The notes under the pieces are model-generated. The model was not told the DNA's origin and ran no database searches. It saw only the letters and a list, made by a program, of their open reading frames with translations. A DNA stretch of 19,345 bases from Christensenellaceae bacterium. GTDB lineage: Bacteria; Bacillota; Clostridia; Christensenellales; Borkfalkiaceae. Shown here in pieces: positions 6,630 to 13,615 of this stretch. The stretch covers positions 1 through 19,345 of the forward strand of contig CAOMHR010000010.1 in assembly GCA_948482865.1 (NCBI GenBank), in the 5' to 3' direction. The first letter of the stretch is position 1; each line of letters starts with the position of its first letter. The position numbers and the translations under genes were made by a program.

Positions 6630-8033
6630 TTAAAATTCAAGGCTTTTTTCAATATAACTTTCAAGTTCTTCCGTTTTAATTCTTACCTGCTGCATACTGT
6701 CTCTGTCGCGCACGGTTACGCAGCCGTCTTCAAGCGTGTCAAAGTCAACGGTTATACAGTAGGGTGTGCCAATTTCGTCCTGACGGCGGTAACGCTTTCC
6801 TATAGAGCCCGTTACGTCGTAGGTTACTGAAAATTTCTTTGCAAGTTTTCTGTAAATTTCGTCCGCTTTGTCCGAAAGGTTTTTTTGCAGCGGTAAGATA
6901 GCCGCCTTATAGGGCGCAAGGAAGGGGTGAAGTCTCAGAACGGTGCGCACGTCGTTCTTTTCCGCGTCGAGCACTTCTTCGTCGTAAGCGTCGGTCAGAA
7001 AAGCAAGCACAACGCGCTCTGCTCCCAAAGAAGGTTCAATTACGTAGGGTATATACTTTTCGCCCGTCACGGGGTCGGTGTATTCCATATTTTCGCCGCT
7101 TTCGTTCTGGTGCTGTTTCAGGTCGTAATCCGTTCTGTCGGCAATGCCCCACAGCTCGCCCCAGCCGAATGCAAAGTTATATTCGAAGTCCGTTGTGGCT
7201 TTGGAATAGAAGCAAAGCTCTTCGGGTGAATGGTCTCTTAATTTCAGGTTTTCTTCCTTCATACCGAGCGAAAGAAGAAAGTTTTTGCAGTAGTCTTTCC
7301 AGTATGCGAACCACTCTAGATCGGTGCCGGGCTTGCAGAAAAATTCAAGTTCCATCTGCTCGAATTCGCGCACGCGGAATATAAAGTTTCCGGGTGTAAT
7401 TTCGTTCCTGAACGATTTACCGACCTGTCCTATGCCGAAAGGTACGCGAAGGCGCGAAGTGCGCTGTACGTTTTTAAAGTTGACGAATATGCCCTGCGCG
7501 GTTTCGGGGCGGAGATAAACGGTGTTTACGCTGTCTTCGGTAACGCCCTGAAATGTTTTGAACATAAGATTGAATTTTCTTATGGGCGTAAAGTCTGACT
7601 TGCCGCACACGGGGCAGGCAATTTTCTTTTCTGCGATAAAGGCTTCAAGCGCGTCGTTGTCAAGGCTTTCCACTTTTACGTCTAATTTGTGTTTATTGCA
7701 GTAATCTTCAACAAGGTTGTCGGCGCGGTGGCGTGATTTGCAGTTTCTGCAATCCATTAACGGGTCCGAAAATCCGCCGAGATGACCGGAAGCCTTCCAT
7801 GTAGAAGGATTCATAAGTATCGCGCAGTCAAGCCCCGTGTTATAGGGCGATTCCTGAACGAACTTTTTCCACCAGGCTTTTTTCACGTTGTTTTTGAATT
7901 CAACGCCGAGCGGTCCGAAGTCCCACGTGTTTGCAAGTCCGCCGTAAATTTCGCTTCCGGGGAAAATATAGCCCCTGTTTTTGCAAAGCGCCACAAGTTT
8001 TTCCATTGTGACGGTTCTCTTTTTATCCGACAT
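6630..8033 (-). CDS. glyS: Glycyl-tRNA synthetase, homodimeric type
   Basis: The 467-residue class II enzyme charges tRNA-Gly with glycine in the cytoplasm. It is the single-chain (alpha2) type, not the GlyQ/GlyS heterotetramer. Evidence is the N-terminal VALCKNRGYIFPGSEIYGG with the WDFGPLG motif, a CRNC...CPVC cysteine set in the early insertion that is probably zinc-binding, motif 2 FRNEITP, the FRVREFEQMELEFF segment, and motif 3 EPSLGAERVVLAFL. The start is set by AAGGAG eight bases upstream. It is monocistronic, with its own promoter and terminator. The predicted leader is only about 50 bases and has no T-box motif, so T-box control is not supported. Confidence 0.96.
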   Translation of the reverse strand: MSDKKRTVTMEKLVALCKNRGYIFPGSEIYGGLANTWDFGPLGVEFKNNVKKAWWKKFVQESPYNTGLDCAILMNPSTWKASGHLGGFSDPLMDCRNCKSRHRADNLVEDYCNKHKLDVKVESLDNDALEAFIAEKKIACPVCGKSDFTPIRKFNLMFKTFQGVTEDSVNTVYLRPETAQGIFVNFKNVQRTSRLRVPFGIGQVGKSFRNEITPGNFIFRVREFEQMELEFFCKPGTDLEWFAYWKDYCKNFLLSLGMKEENLKLRDHSPEELCFYSKATTDFEYNFAFGWGELWGIADRTDYDLKQHQNESGENMEYTDPVTGEKYIPYVIEPSLGAERVVLAFLTDAYDEEVLDAEKNDVRTVLRLHPFLAPYKAAILPLQKNLSDKADEIYRKLAKKFSVTYDVTGSIGKRYRRQDEIGTPYCITVDFDTLEDGCVTVRDRDSMQQVRIKTEELESYIEKSLEF

Positions 8034-8090
8034 AAAATATTCTCCTTAACGCTACGCAGCTGGTTTACTGCGCGCTCATTCTTTGAAAAT

Positions 8091-8119
8091 ATTTTATTAA
8101 AATATAACGGCTAAGTCAA
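8091..8119 (-). promoter_or_regulatory. glyS promoter
   Basis: Minus-strand TTGACT (8119-8114) and TAAAAT (8096-8091) are 17 bases apart, placing +1 near 8084 and a leader of about 50 bases. The leader contains a small hairpin (CGCAG/CTGCG) upstream of the ribosome binding site. Confidence 0.78.
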
Positions 8120-8196
8120 GCGAATTGTAAGCGGGCGCGGCAATTGCAAGGATAACTTTTCCTGTGGTTGAATTTTGAAAAAGTTGTAATAAAAGA

Positions 8197-8226
8197 TATA
8201 CATTTTATATAGGTTTGTGGTATAAT
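8197..8226 (+). promoter_or_regulatory. Promoter of fhs-glnS unit
   Basis: A consensus TATAAT (8221-8226) is preceded by an extended -10 TGG (8218-8220). The -35 is weak (TATACA at 8197-8202, 18-base spacer). The predicted leader is about 17 bases, with no room for a riboswitch. Confidence 0.65.
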
Positions 8227-8249
8227 CAAAGAAAAACTTATGGTGAAAG

Positions 8250-9911
8250 ATGTTATCCGATATCGAAATTGCTGAAAGCTGTAAACTGAAAGACGTGCGC
8301 GACGTCGCCGCAAAACTGGATTTGTCGGAAGACGATTTGGAATTGTACGGCAAATACAAGGCGAAAATCAACTTAAAAAAAGTTGACCCCAAGTCTAAAC
8401 TGGTACTTGTCACCGCTATAAACCCTACGGCGAGCGGCGAAGGAAAGACGACCGTTTCGATAGGCCTTGCAGACGCAATGTCGAAACTGGGCAAAAAAGT
8501 CTGCCTTGCTTTGAGAGAGCCTTCTCTGGGTCCCGTATTCGGGATAAAGGGCGGGGCGGCAGGCGGCGGTTATGCGCAGGTTGTTCCCATGGCGGATATA
8601 AATTTACACTTTACGGGCGACTTGCACGCGATAACTTCTGCAAATAATTTGCTTTGCGCTATGATTGACAATCATATTTTCAGGGGTAACGCGCTTAAAA
8701 TAAAACAGGTGACTTTCCGCCGCTGTATGGATATGAACGATAGGGCGCTGCGCGATATGACTATAAAATGCGAAGCGGGCAAAATGGCAGGCTGCGAAAG
8801 CTATTCGAGACAGGAAGGTTTTGAAATTACCGCGGCTTCGGAAATTATGGCTATTCTCTGCCTTGCGCGCGACCTTGCAGACCTGAAAAAGAGAATAGGC
8901 GAAATTGTCGTAGGCGTTGACGACAGCGGCAACTTCGTACGCGCAAAACAGCTTAAAGCGGACGGAGCAATGGCAACCCTTTTAAAGGACGCGATAAAGC
9001 CCAACCTTGTTCAGACTCTCGAAGGCACTCCCGCAATAGTTCACGGCGGACCTTTTGCCAACATTGCGCACGGCTGCAACTCTGTCCGCGCAACTTATAC
9101 GGCGATGACCCTTGCCGACTATACCGTTACCGAAGCGGGATTCGGCGCGGATCTGGGCGCGGAAAAATTCCTTGACACCAAGTGCCGCGTTGCGGGAATA
9201 CAGCCCGATTGCGTTGTAGTAGTTGCAACGGTCAAGGCGTTAAAACTTCACGGCGGAGCGGACAAGTCCAATCTTTCCGAAGAAAATATCGTTGCTCTGA
9301 AAGAAGGGCTTCCCAATCTTTTAAAGCACGTTGAAACGGTGAAAAAGGTTTACAATAAACCCTGCGTTGTGGCTATGAACAGGTTTGCAACCGACAGCGC
9401 GCAAGAAATTGCAACCGTGCTTGAAGCCTGCGAAAAGGCGGGGGCGAAAGCGGTGTTTACCGACGTGTTCTTAAAAGGCGGCGACGGCGGTCTTGATTTG
9501 GCTCGCGCGGTTATAGAAGAGTGCGGGAAAAAGTCGGAACTCAGATATTCTTACAAACTTGAAGACGGCATTGTTGAAAAGATTGAAAGCATAGTCAAAA
9601 ACGTATACGGCGGCGACGGCGCAGATTTTTCGGAAACCGCGCTTGAAAAAATTCAGTCGCTTGAAAAGTGCGGTATAAAGGGCTTGCCTGTAATAATAGC
9701 AAAAACGCAGTATTCCCTTTCCGACGACCCCAAAAAACTTGCCGCGCCCAAAGGTTTTAAAATTTACGTGCGCGACATAATCTACAAGGGCGGCGCTGGT
9801 TTTGTTGTCGCTGTCGCAGGTGAAATTATGCTTATGCCCGGTCTCGGAAAAGTGCCCAGCGCCGAACATATCGATATCGACGCCGACGGTACCGTTACGG
9901 GATTGTCTTAA
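8250..9911 (+). CDS. fhs: Formate-tetrahydrofolate ligase
   Basis: The 553-residue protein is a full-length formyltetrahydrofolate synthetase, making 10-formyl-THF from formate, ATP and THF (folate one-carbon pool; also the methyl branch of the Wood-Ljungdahl pathway). The P-loop is TASGEGKTT (60-68) after LVTAINP, followed by the REPSLGPVFGIKGGAAGGGYAQ-type region conserved in the family. The usual C-terminus MLMPGLGKVPSAEHIDID is intact. The start at 8250 is preceded by GGTG. A nearby ATG at 8240 is out of frame. It is the first gene of a unit with glnS (12-base gap). Presence of fhs alone does not prove acetogenesis; purine synthesis or formate assimilation is enough. Confidence 0.96.
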   Translation: MLSDIEIAESCKLKDVRDVAAKLDLSEDDLELYGKYKAKINLKKVDPKSKLVLVTAINPTASGEGKTTVSIGLADAMSKLGKKVCLALREPSLGPVFGIKGGAAGGGYAQVVPMADINLHFTGDLHAITSANNLLCAMIDNHIFRGNALKIKQVTFRRCMDMNDRALRDMTIKCEAGKMAGCESYSRQEGFEITAASEIMAILCLARDLADLKKRIGEIVVGVDDSGNFVRAKQLKADGAMATLLKDAIKPNLVQTLEGTPAIVHGGPFANIAHGCNSVRATYTAMTLADYTVTEAGFGADLGAEKFLDTKCRVAGIQPDCVVVVATVKALKLHGGADKSNLSEENIVALKEGLPNLLKHVETVKKVYNKPCVVAMNRFATDSAQEIATVLEACEKAGAKAVFTDVFLKGGDGGLDLARAVIEECGKKSELRYSYKLEDGIVEKIESIVKNVYGGDGADFSETALEKIQSLEKCGIKGLPVIIAKTQYSLSDDPKKLAAPKGFKIYVRDIIYKGGAGFVVAVAGEIMLMPGLGKVPSAEHIDIDADGTVTGLS

Positions 9912-9923
9912 ATAAGGAGAAAT

Positions 9924-11570
9924 ATGAAACTTCCCGAAGCAAGTAATTTTATTGAACAGATTATAAACGAAGAGCTGGAAGCGGGCAAGTTCGAAAGCCG
10001 CGGCAACGCCATTCAGGTGCGCTTTCCGCCCGAACCTAACGGATATCTTCACATAGGTCATATTAAGGCTATGTGTATTAACTTCGGCGTAAAGGACAAG
10101 TATAACGGCAAGCTGAATCTCAGAATGGACGACACCAATCCCGCAAAGGAAGATTACAGTTACGTTAATTCTATTGTGGAAGCGGTGAAGTGGCTTGGGT
10201 TTGAGTACGACCAACTTGTTTTCGCTTCGGACTACTACGACAGGCTTTACGAAATTGCCGAAAAGTATATTACTGACGGCAACGCATACGTGTGCGATTT
10301 GTCTGCGGAAGAGATAACCGCAACTCGCGGCACCCTTACCGAAGCGGGTACGCCTTCGCCGTACAGAAACAGAAGCACGGAAGAAAATTTAAAACTTTTC
10401 CGCGAAATGAAAGCGGGGAAATATCCCGACGGCTCTAAGACTCTGCGCGCGAAAATAGATATGGCTTCGCCCAACGTGAACATGCGCGACCCCGTAATTT
10501 ACCGTATAGCGCACGTTCCGCACTACCGCACTGGCGATAAGTGGTGCGTGTATCCTATGTACGACTTTGCGCATCCCGTGTCGGACGCGATTGAAGGAAT
10601 TACTCATTCGCTCTGTTCGCTTGAATTTGAAAACCACAGACCGCTGTATAACTGGTTTGTCGAAAAGGCGGGGTTTGAAGCGCCCCTTCCCAGACAGATA
10701 GAGTTTGCAAGGCTCAATATTACCAATATGCTTATGTCAAAACGCTATCTGAAAAAGCTGGTTGACGAAGGTTTTGTCCGCGGCTGGGACGACCCCAGAA
10801 TGCCCACCGTAATGGGTCTTAAAAACCGCGGGGTCCCGCCCAAGGCGTTGAAAAAATTCTGCGCGGACGTCGGCGTGGCAAAAGCGTACTCGGTTGTAAA
10901 CCAGGCTCAGCTTGACAGCTGTATACGCGACGAGCTGAACGAAACCGCGGAACGCGCAATGGCGGTGTTAAATCCCGTTAAACTTACAATTACAAACTAT
11001 TCCGGCGAAGAAGAGCTTGATTTTGACGTCAATACCATGCAGGAAGGGAGCGGCGTGAGAAAAATTAAGTTTACCGGCAGTGTCTATATAGACAGGGACG
11101 ACTTTTCTTTAAATCCGCCGCCCAAATACAAGCGTCTGCAAAAGGGCGGCAACGTCCGCCTTAAAAGCGCGTATATCGTGCGTTGCGACGACGTTAAGAC
11201 GGATGAAAACGGAGAAGTGCAGGAAATTTTATGCACGTACTTCCCCGAAACGAAGAGCGGTTCTTCCGCGCCCACCGATATAAAAGCAAAGGGCGTAATA
11301 CAGTGGGTGGACGCAAAGTACGGCGCGGACGTGCAGTTCAGACAGTACGAGCCGCTTTTAAAGGACGAGCAGTATCCCGACCAGGATTACGCCGAAAGAC
11401 TTAATCCGGAAAGCGAAAAAATTCTTTACGGCAAAGCTGAAGAATACCTTGCAAACAGCGAAGACGGAAAATCGTTCCAGCTTATAAGGGCGGGTTATTT
11501 CAAAAAAATCACGGATAACGGTTTTGTTCTTTCTGAAATCGTTTCGTTAAAGGACAGTTTTAACAAATAA
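9924..11570 (+). CDS. glnS: Glutaminyl-tRNA synthetase
   Basis: The 548-residue class I synthetase charges tRNA-Gln with glutamine directly. The N-terminal active site RFPPEPNGYLHIGH (33-46) has the HIGH motif at 43-46, and the KMSKS equivalent is MSKR (271-274). The C-terminal beta-barrel anticodon-binding region is present (roughly 340-548). Length and motifs fit bacterial GlnRS rather than GltX. It is preceded by a clear AAGGAG and sits 12 bases after fhs. Many Bacillota lack GlnRS and use GatCAB, so its presence is a lineage marker, possibly from old horizontal transfer. Base composition looks like its neighbours. Confidence 0.95.
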   Translation: MKLPEASNFIEQIINEELEAGKFESRGNAIQVRFPPEPNGYLHIGHIKAMCINFGVKDKYNGKLNLRMDDTNPAKEDYSYVNSIVEAVKWLGFEYDQLVFASDYYDRLYEIAEKYITDGNAYVCDLSAEEITATRGTLTEAGTPSPYRNRSTEENLKLFREMKAGKYPDGSKTLRAKIDMASPNVNMRDPVIYRIAHVPHYRTGDKWCVYPMYDFAHPVSDAIEGITHSLCSLEFENHRPLYNWFVEKAGFEAPLPRQIEFARLNITNMLMSKRYLKKLVDEGFVRGWDDPRMPTVMGLKNRGVPPKALKKFCADVGVAKAYSVVNQAQLDSCIRDELNETAERAMAVLNPVKLTITNYSGEEELDFDVNTMQEGSGVRKIKFTGSVYIDRDDFSLNPPPKYKRLQKGGNVRLKSAYIVRCDDVKTDENGEVQEILCTYFPETKSGSSAPTDIKAKGVIQWVDAKYGADVQFRQYEPLLKDEQYPDQDYAERLNPESEKILYGKAEEYLANSEDGKSFQLIRAGYFKKITDNGFVLSEIVSLKDSFNK

Positions 11571-11594
11571 AACCGTCCCCCAAAAGGTGACAAA

Positions 11595-12794
11595 ATGAAC
11601 ATTATGGGTATAGCAATTATTTGCTTTATATTGTCTTTTGCCGTTGTCGGCGGCTGTATAGGCGTGTTTAAAGGCTTTACGCGCGTCGGGTCCTGGGGAG
11701 TGGAATTTATTCTCACGGGACTTCTCGCCATACCTATAGCGGGACTTATTTCAAATAAAATGAAAGCGCTTCCGGCTGTGGCGGCGGGTTCTATATCGCT
11801 CGGCATTACGATATTTTTTATCGGACTGTTTATGTTCCTTTTCTGGCTTTTCAGAAAATTGCTTGCAAAGAGAATCGAAAAGCGCAAACAGATGTCTTAT
11901 TATTCTAAGTACATAGAAAACGAGCAGAACACGGTAAAAATTCTCGGCGCGCTTGCCGCTGAAGATATGAGAGAGTATAAAAAACTCACCAAGCACAAAC
12001 CCAAACAGTCGGGCGGAGTTTGGAGCGTTCTGAACAGGGTTTTCGGCGCGGTAGTGTCTGCGTTGAAGGGCGTAGTGATTGCCGGTATACTTGCGGCGGC
12101 GTTTATCGCAATAATTGATTTTACACGCCTTGCAAACGAAGGCGGAAGCCTTTACGCGCTGTTCGGTAAAATATACAGTAACGGAAGCTGGATATTTTTC
12201 AAAAAATACCTGTTCGATTTTGCAGTCATAGCAATATTGACGGTCTGCATAAAAACGGGTTATTCAAGCGGTATTTCTTCGGCGCTGTGGACGTTTATAG
12301 TCATATTTATGGTCATAGGCGCGGGCGTGCTTGCAGTTTATTTTGCGTTTAAGGTAGACGATTTTATAACAGTGGCTCGGGCGCTTGACGGACATCTTGC
12401 ACCTAAACTTGCAAGCATTGCGGGCTTGTTAGAGCAGATGAAACTTTCCACGCTGTTTATATCGCAGTGTATAATAGCTTTCGGACTGTTTGCCGTTATG
12501 TTGGTGGCAGTAATATTAATCGCAATATTCGTTCCCGAATTTATAGACATGGCGCGCGGCGGCAAAATTTTCAGAAGTATTGATGGCGTCTTCGGCGCGA
12601 TAGGCTTGACGGTGGTAATTCTCGCCGTTCTGCTTGTACTGGGCGCGGTATTAAATTCGGTGCACGACTTAGAGTTTATGAACGTGTTTAACGCATACTT
12701 TGAAAAGAGCGGCATCGCAACCTATATTTACAACAACAATATTTTAAATGCAATGGGAATTTTAAAACTTCCCCTTGCAGATTACTTACAATAA
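11595..12794 (+). CDS. CvpA-like polytopic membrane protein
   Basis: The 399-residue protein has about seven hydrophobic segments (roughly 5-22, 36-52, 66-88, 158-174, 207-252, 287-312, 335-354). The N-terminus and the segment NRVFGAVVSALKGVVIAGIL (147-166) resemble the CvpA family pattern. A second similar segment, DGVFGAIGLTVVILAVLLVL (330-349), suggests an internal duplication or extension; canonical CvpA is about 160-180 residues. The terminal SGIATYIYNNNIL also recalls CvpA C-termini. A lysine-rich loop (88-140) is probably cytoplasmic. It lies 24 bases after glnS, with AAAGGTGA as the ribosome binding site. The CvpA link is an inference from pattern, and the role is unknown. Confidence 0.7.
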   Translation: MNIMGIAIICFILSFAVVGGCIGVFKGFTRVGSWGVEFILTGLLAIPIAGLISNKMKALPAVAAGSISLGITIFFIGLFMFLFWLFRKLLAKRIEKRKQMSYYSKYIENEQNTVKILGALAAEDMREYKKLTKHKPKQSGGVWSVLNRVFGAVVSALKGVVIAGILAAAFIAIIDFTRLANEGGSLYALFGKIYSNGSWIFFKKYLFDFAVIAILTVCIKTGYSSGISSALWTFIVIFMVIGAGVLAVYFAFKVDDFITVARALDGHLAPKLASIAGLLEQMKLSTLFISQCIIAFGLFAVMLVAVILIAIFVPEFIDMARGGKIFRSIDGVFGAIGLTVVILAVLLVLGAVLNSVHDLEFMNVFNAYFEKSGIATYIYNNNILNAMGILKLPLADYLQ

Positions 12795-12801
12795 AAAAAG
12801 A

Positions 12802-12833
12802 CGCTGAAACCAGTTCTGGTTTCAGCGCTTTTT
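12802..12833. terminator. Bidirectional terminator
   Basis: The stem CGCTGAAACCAG / CTGGTTTCAGCG (12802-12827) closes the fhs-glnS-CvpA-like unit. Five T residues follow on the plus strand (12829-12833). On the minus strand it is followed by TCTTTTTTT and serves the DUF1540 gene, whose stop lies 16 bases away. Confidence 0.88.
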
Positions 12834-12842
12834 CATATTCGC

Positions 12843-12992
12843 TTATTTCTTTGAGTAGCTTTCGCAGCAGGTGCAAACTTTGCTGTCGCAAGTGCAGCCT
12901 ACGGTGATTTTTTCAAGAGTGCAGTTGCAACCGTTAAGGTTGAACTTGCAACCTTCTACGTTACAAGCTATATCGTGATTTGCGCTTTTCAT
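12843..12992 (-). CDS. DUF1540 domain small cysteine-rich protein
   Basis: A 49-residue ORF with seven cysteines fits the DUF1540 pattern: an N-terminal IACNVEGCKFNLNGCNC followed by a threonine/valine stretch and then CTC and CTCC near the C-terminus. It has a strong GGAGGA ribosome binding site ending 7 bases before the ATG at 12992, and a bidirectional terminator just past its stop. DUF1540 proteins are small, probably metal-binding, and their function is not known. No convincing promoter was found in the 54 bases between it and the rplI -35 box. The gene is monocistronic and divergent from rplI. Confidence 0.85.
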   Translation of the reverse strand: MKSANHDIACNVEGCKFNLNGCNCTLEKITVGCTCDSKVCTCCESYSKK

Positions 12993-13046
12993 AATATATC
13001 CTCCGCAATCAGTTTGTGCAGGGGCGCGTAATTTATTCGCAGGGTA

Positions 13047-13075
13047 TTGACAAACAGCATTATTTTAAGTAAAAT
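13047..13075 (+). promoter_or_regulatory. rplI promoter
   Basis: A perfect TTGACA (13047-13052) and TAAAAT (13070-13075) are 17 bases apart. The predicted +1 near 13082 leaves a leader of about 11 bases, just enough for the ribosome binding site. Confidence 0.85.
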
Positions 13076-13092
13076 GATTAAAAGGAGTGCTT

Positions 13093-13536
13093 ATGAAAAT
13101 TATTTTATTGCAGGATGTAAAAGGACAGGGAAAGAAGGGCGAAGTTGTTGACGTAAACGAAGGATATGCGCGCAACTTTCTTATAAAAAAGGGACTGGCT
13201 GAAATTGCTACGGCGACAAAGCTGAACGATTTAAACCAAAAAAAGTCCGCCGCGGATTTTCATAAGGCGGAAGAAGTAAAAGCCACCCGTCAGCTTGCAA
13301 ACAATATAAACGGCAAGCTGTTCCGCATAGCAATTAAGGCGGGGCAGGGCGGAAAAGTGTTCGGCTCGGTTACTGCCGCCGACGTTGCCGACGCGGTGCA
13401 AAGGGACGGTTTTGCAGTTGATAAAAAGAAAGTCGTGCTTTCGCAGCCGATAAAGACGGTAGGCGTATTCGACGTGGATTTGAAATTTATGGAAGGGATT
13501 TCGGCAAAGATAAAAGTTTCGGTTGAAAGCGAGTAA
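13093..13536 (+). CDS. rplI: 50S ribosomal protein L9
   Basis: The 147-residue protein is a complete L9 of the large ribosomal subunit. The N-terminal rRNA-binding domain MKIILLQDVKGQGKKGEVVDV is followed by the conserved GYARNFLIKKGLA, a long connecting helix and the C-terminal domain (GKVFGSVTAADVADAV, KKVVLSQPIKTVGVFDVDLK). I chose ATG 13093, not the in-frame GTG at 13087. The GTG lies inside the AAAGGAG ribosome binding site (13081-13087), five bases from the ATG, and L9 proteins begin with MK(I/V)ILL. In many bacteria rplI is with rpsF/rpsR/dnaB; here it stands alone with its own promoter. Confidence 0.96.
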   Translation: MKIILLQDVKGQGKKGEVVDVNEGYARNFLIKKGLAEIATATKLNDLNQKKSAADFHKAEEVKATRQLANNINGKLFRIAIKAGQGGKVFGSVTAADVADAVQRDGFAVDKKKVVLSQPIKTVGVFDVDLKFMEGISAKIKVSVESE

Positions 13537-13576
13537 ATTTTTACTTTGTACGTGTTTTCATTTTTGTATAATATTT

Positions 13577-13606
13577 GCGGCGCGGAACGTTAAAGTTCCG
13601 CGCCGC
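13577..13606. terminator. Hairpin between convergent rplI and DUF2207 genes
   Basis: A GC-rich 12-bp stem GCGGCGCGGAAC / GTTCCGCGCCGC with loop GTTAAA lies 40 bases past the rplI stop and 9 bases before the DUF2207 stop. U-tracts are weak on both sides (TTGCGTATATTATC on the plus strand, AAATATTATA on the minus strand), so it may work poorly or act mainly as an mRNA 3'-end stabiliser. Confidence 0.65.
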
Positions 13607-13615
13607 TTGCGTATA

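Noticed and set aside
8034..8090. T-box leader for glyS
   Set aside because: The predicted leader is about 50 bases and lacks the T-box AGGGTGG motif and specifier stem; only a small hairpin is present.
9471..10214. Long antisense ORF (247 aa) across fhs and glnS
   Set aside because: It covers two clear genes in the opposite strand, has no recognisable domain and no ribosome binding site; it is a codon-bias shadow.
13087..13092. Upstream in-frame GTG start for rplI
   Set aside because: The GTG overlaps the AAAGGAG ribosome binding site, and L9 proteins start with MKIILL; ATG 13093 is the proper start.
13546..13572. Promoter-like TTGTAC...TATAAT before the rplI-DUF2207 hairpin
   Set aside because: The spacer is 15 bases and the -35 is poor; transcription would begin inside the hairpin, so a small RNA is not supported.
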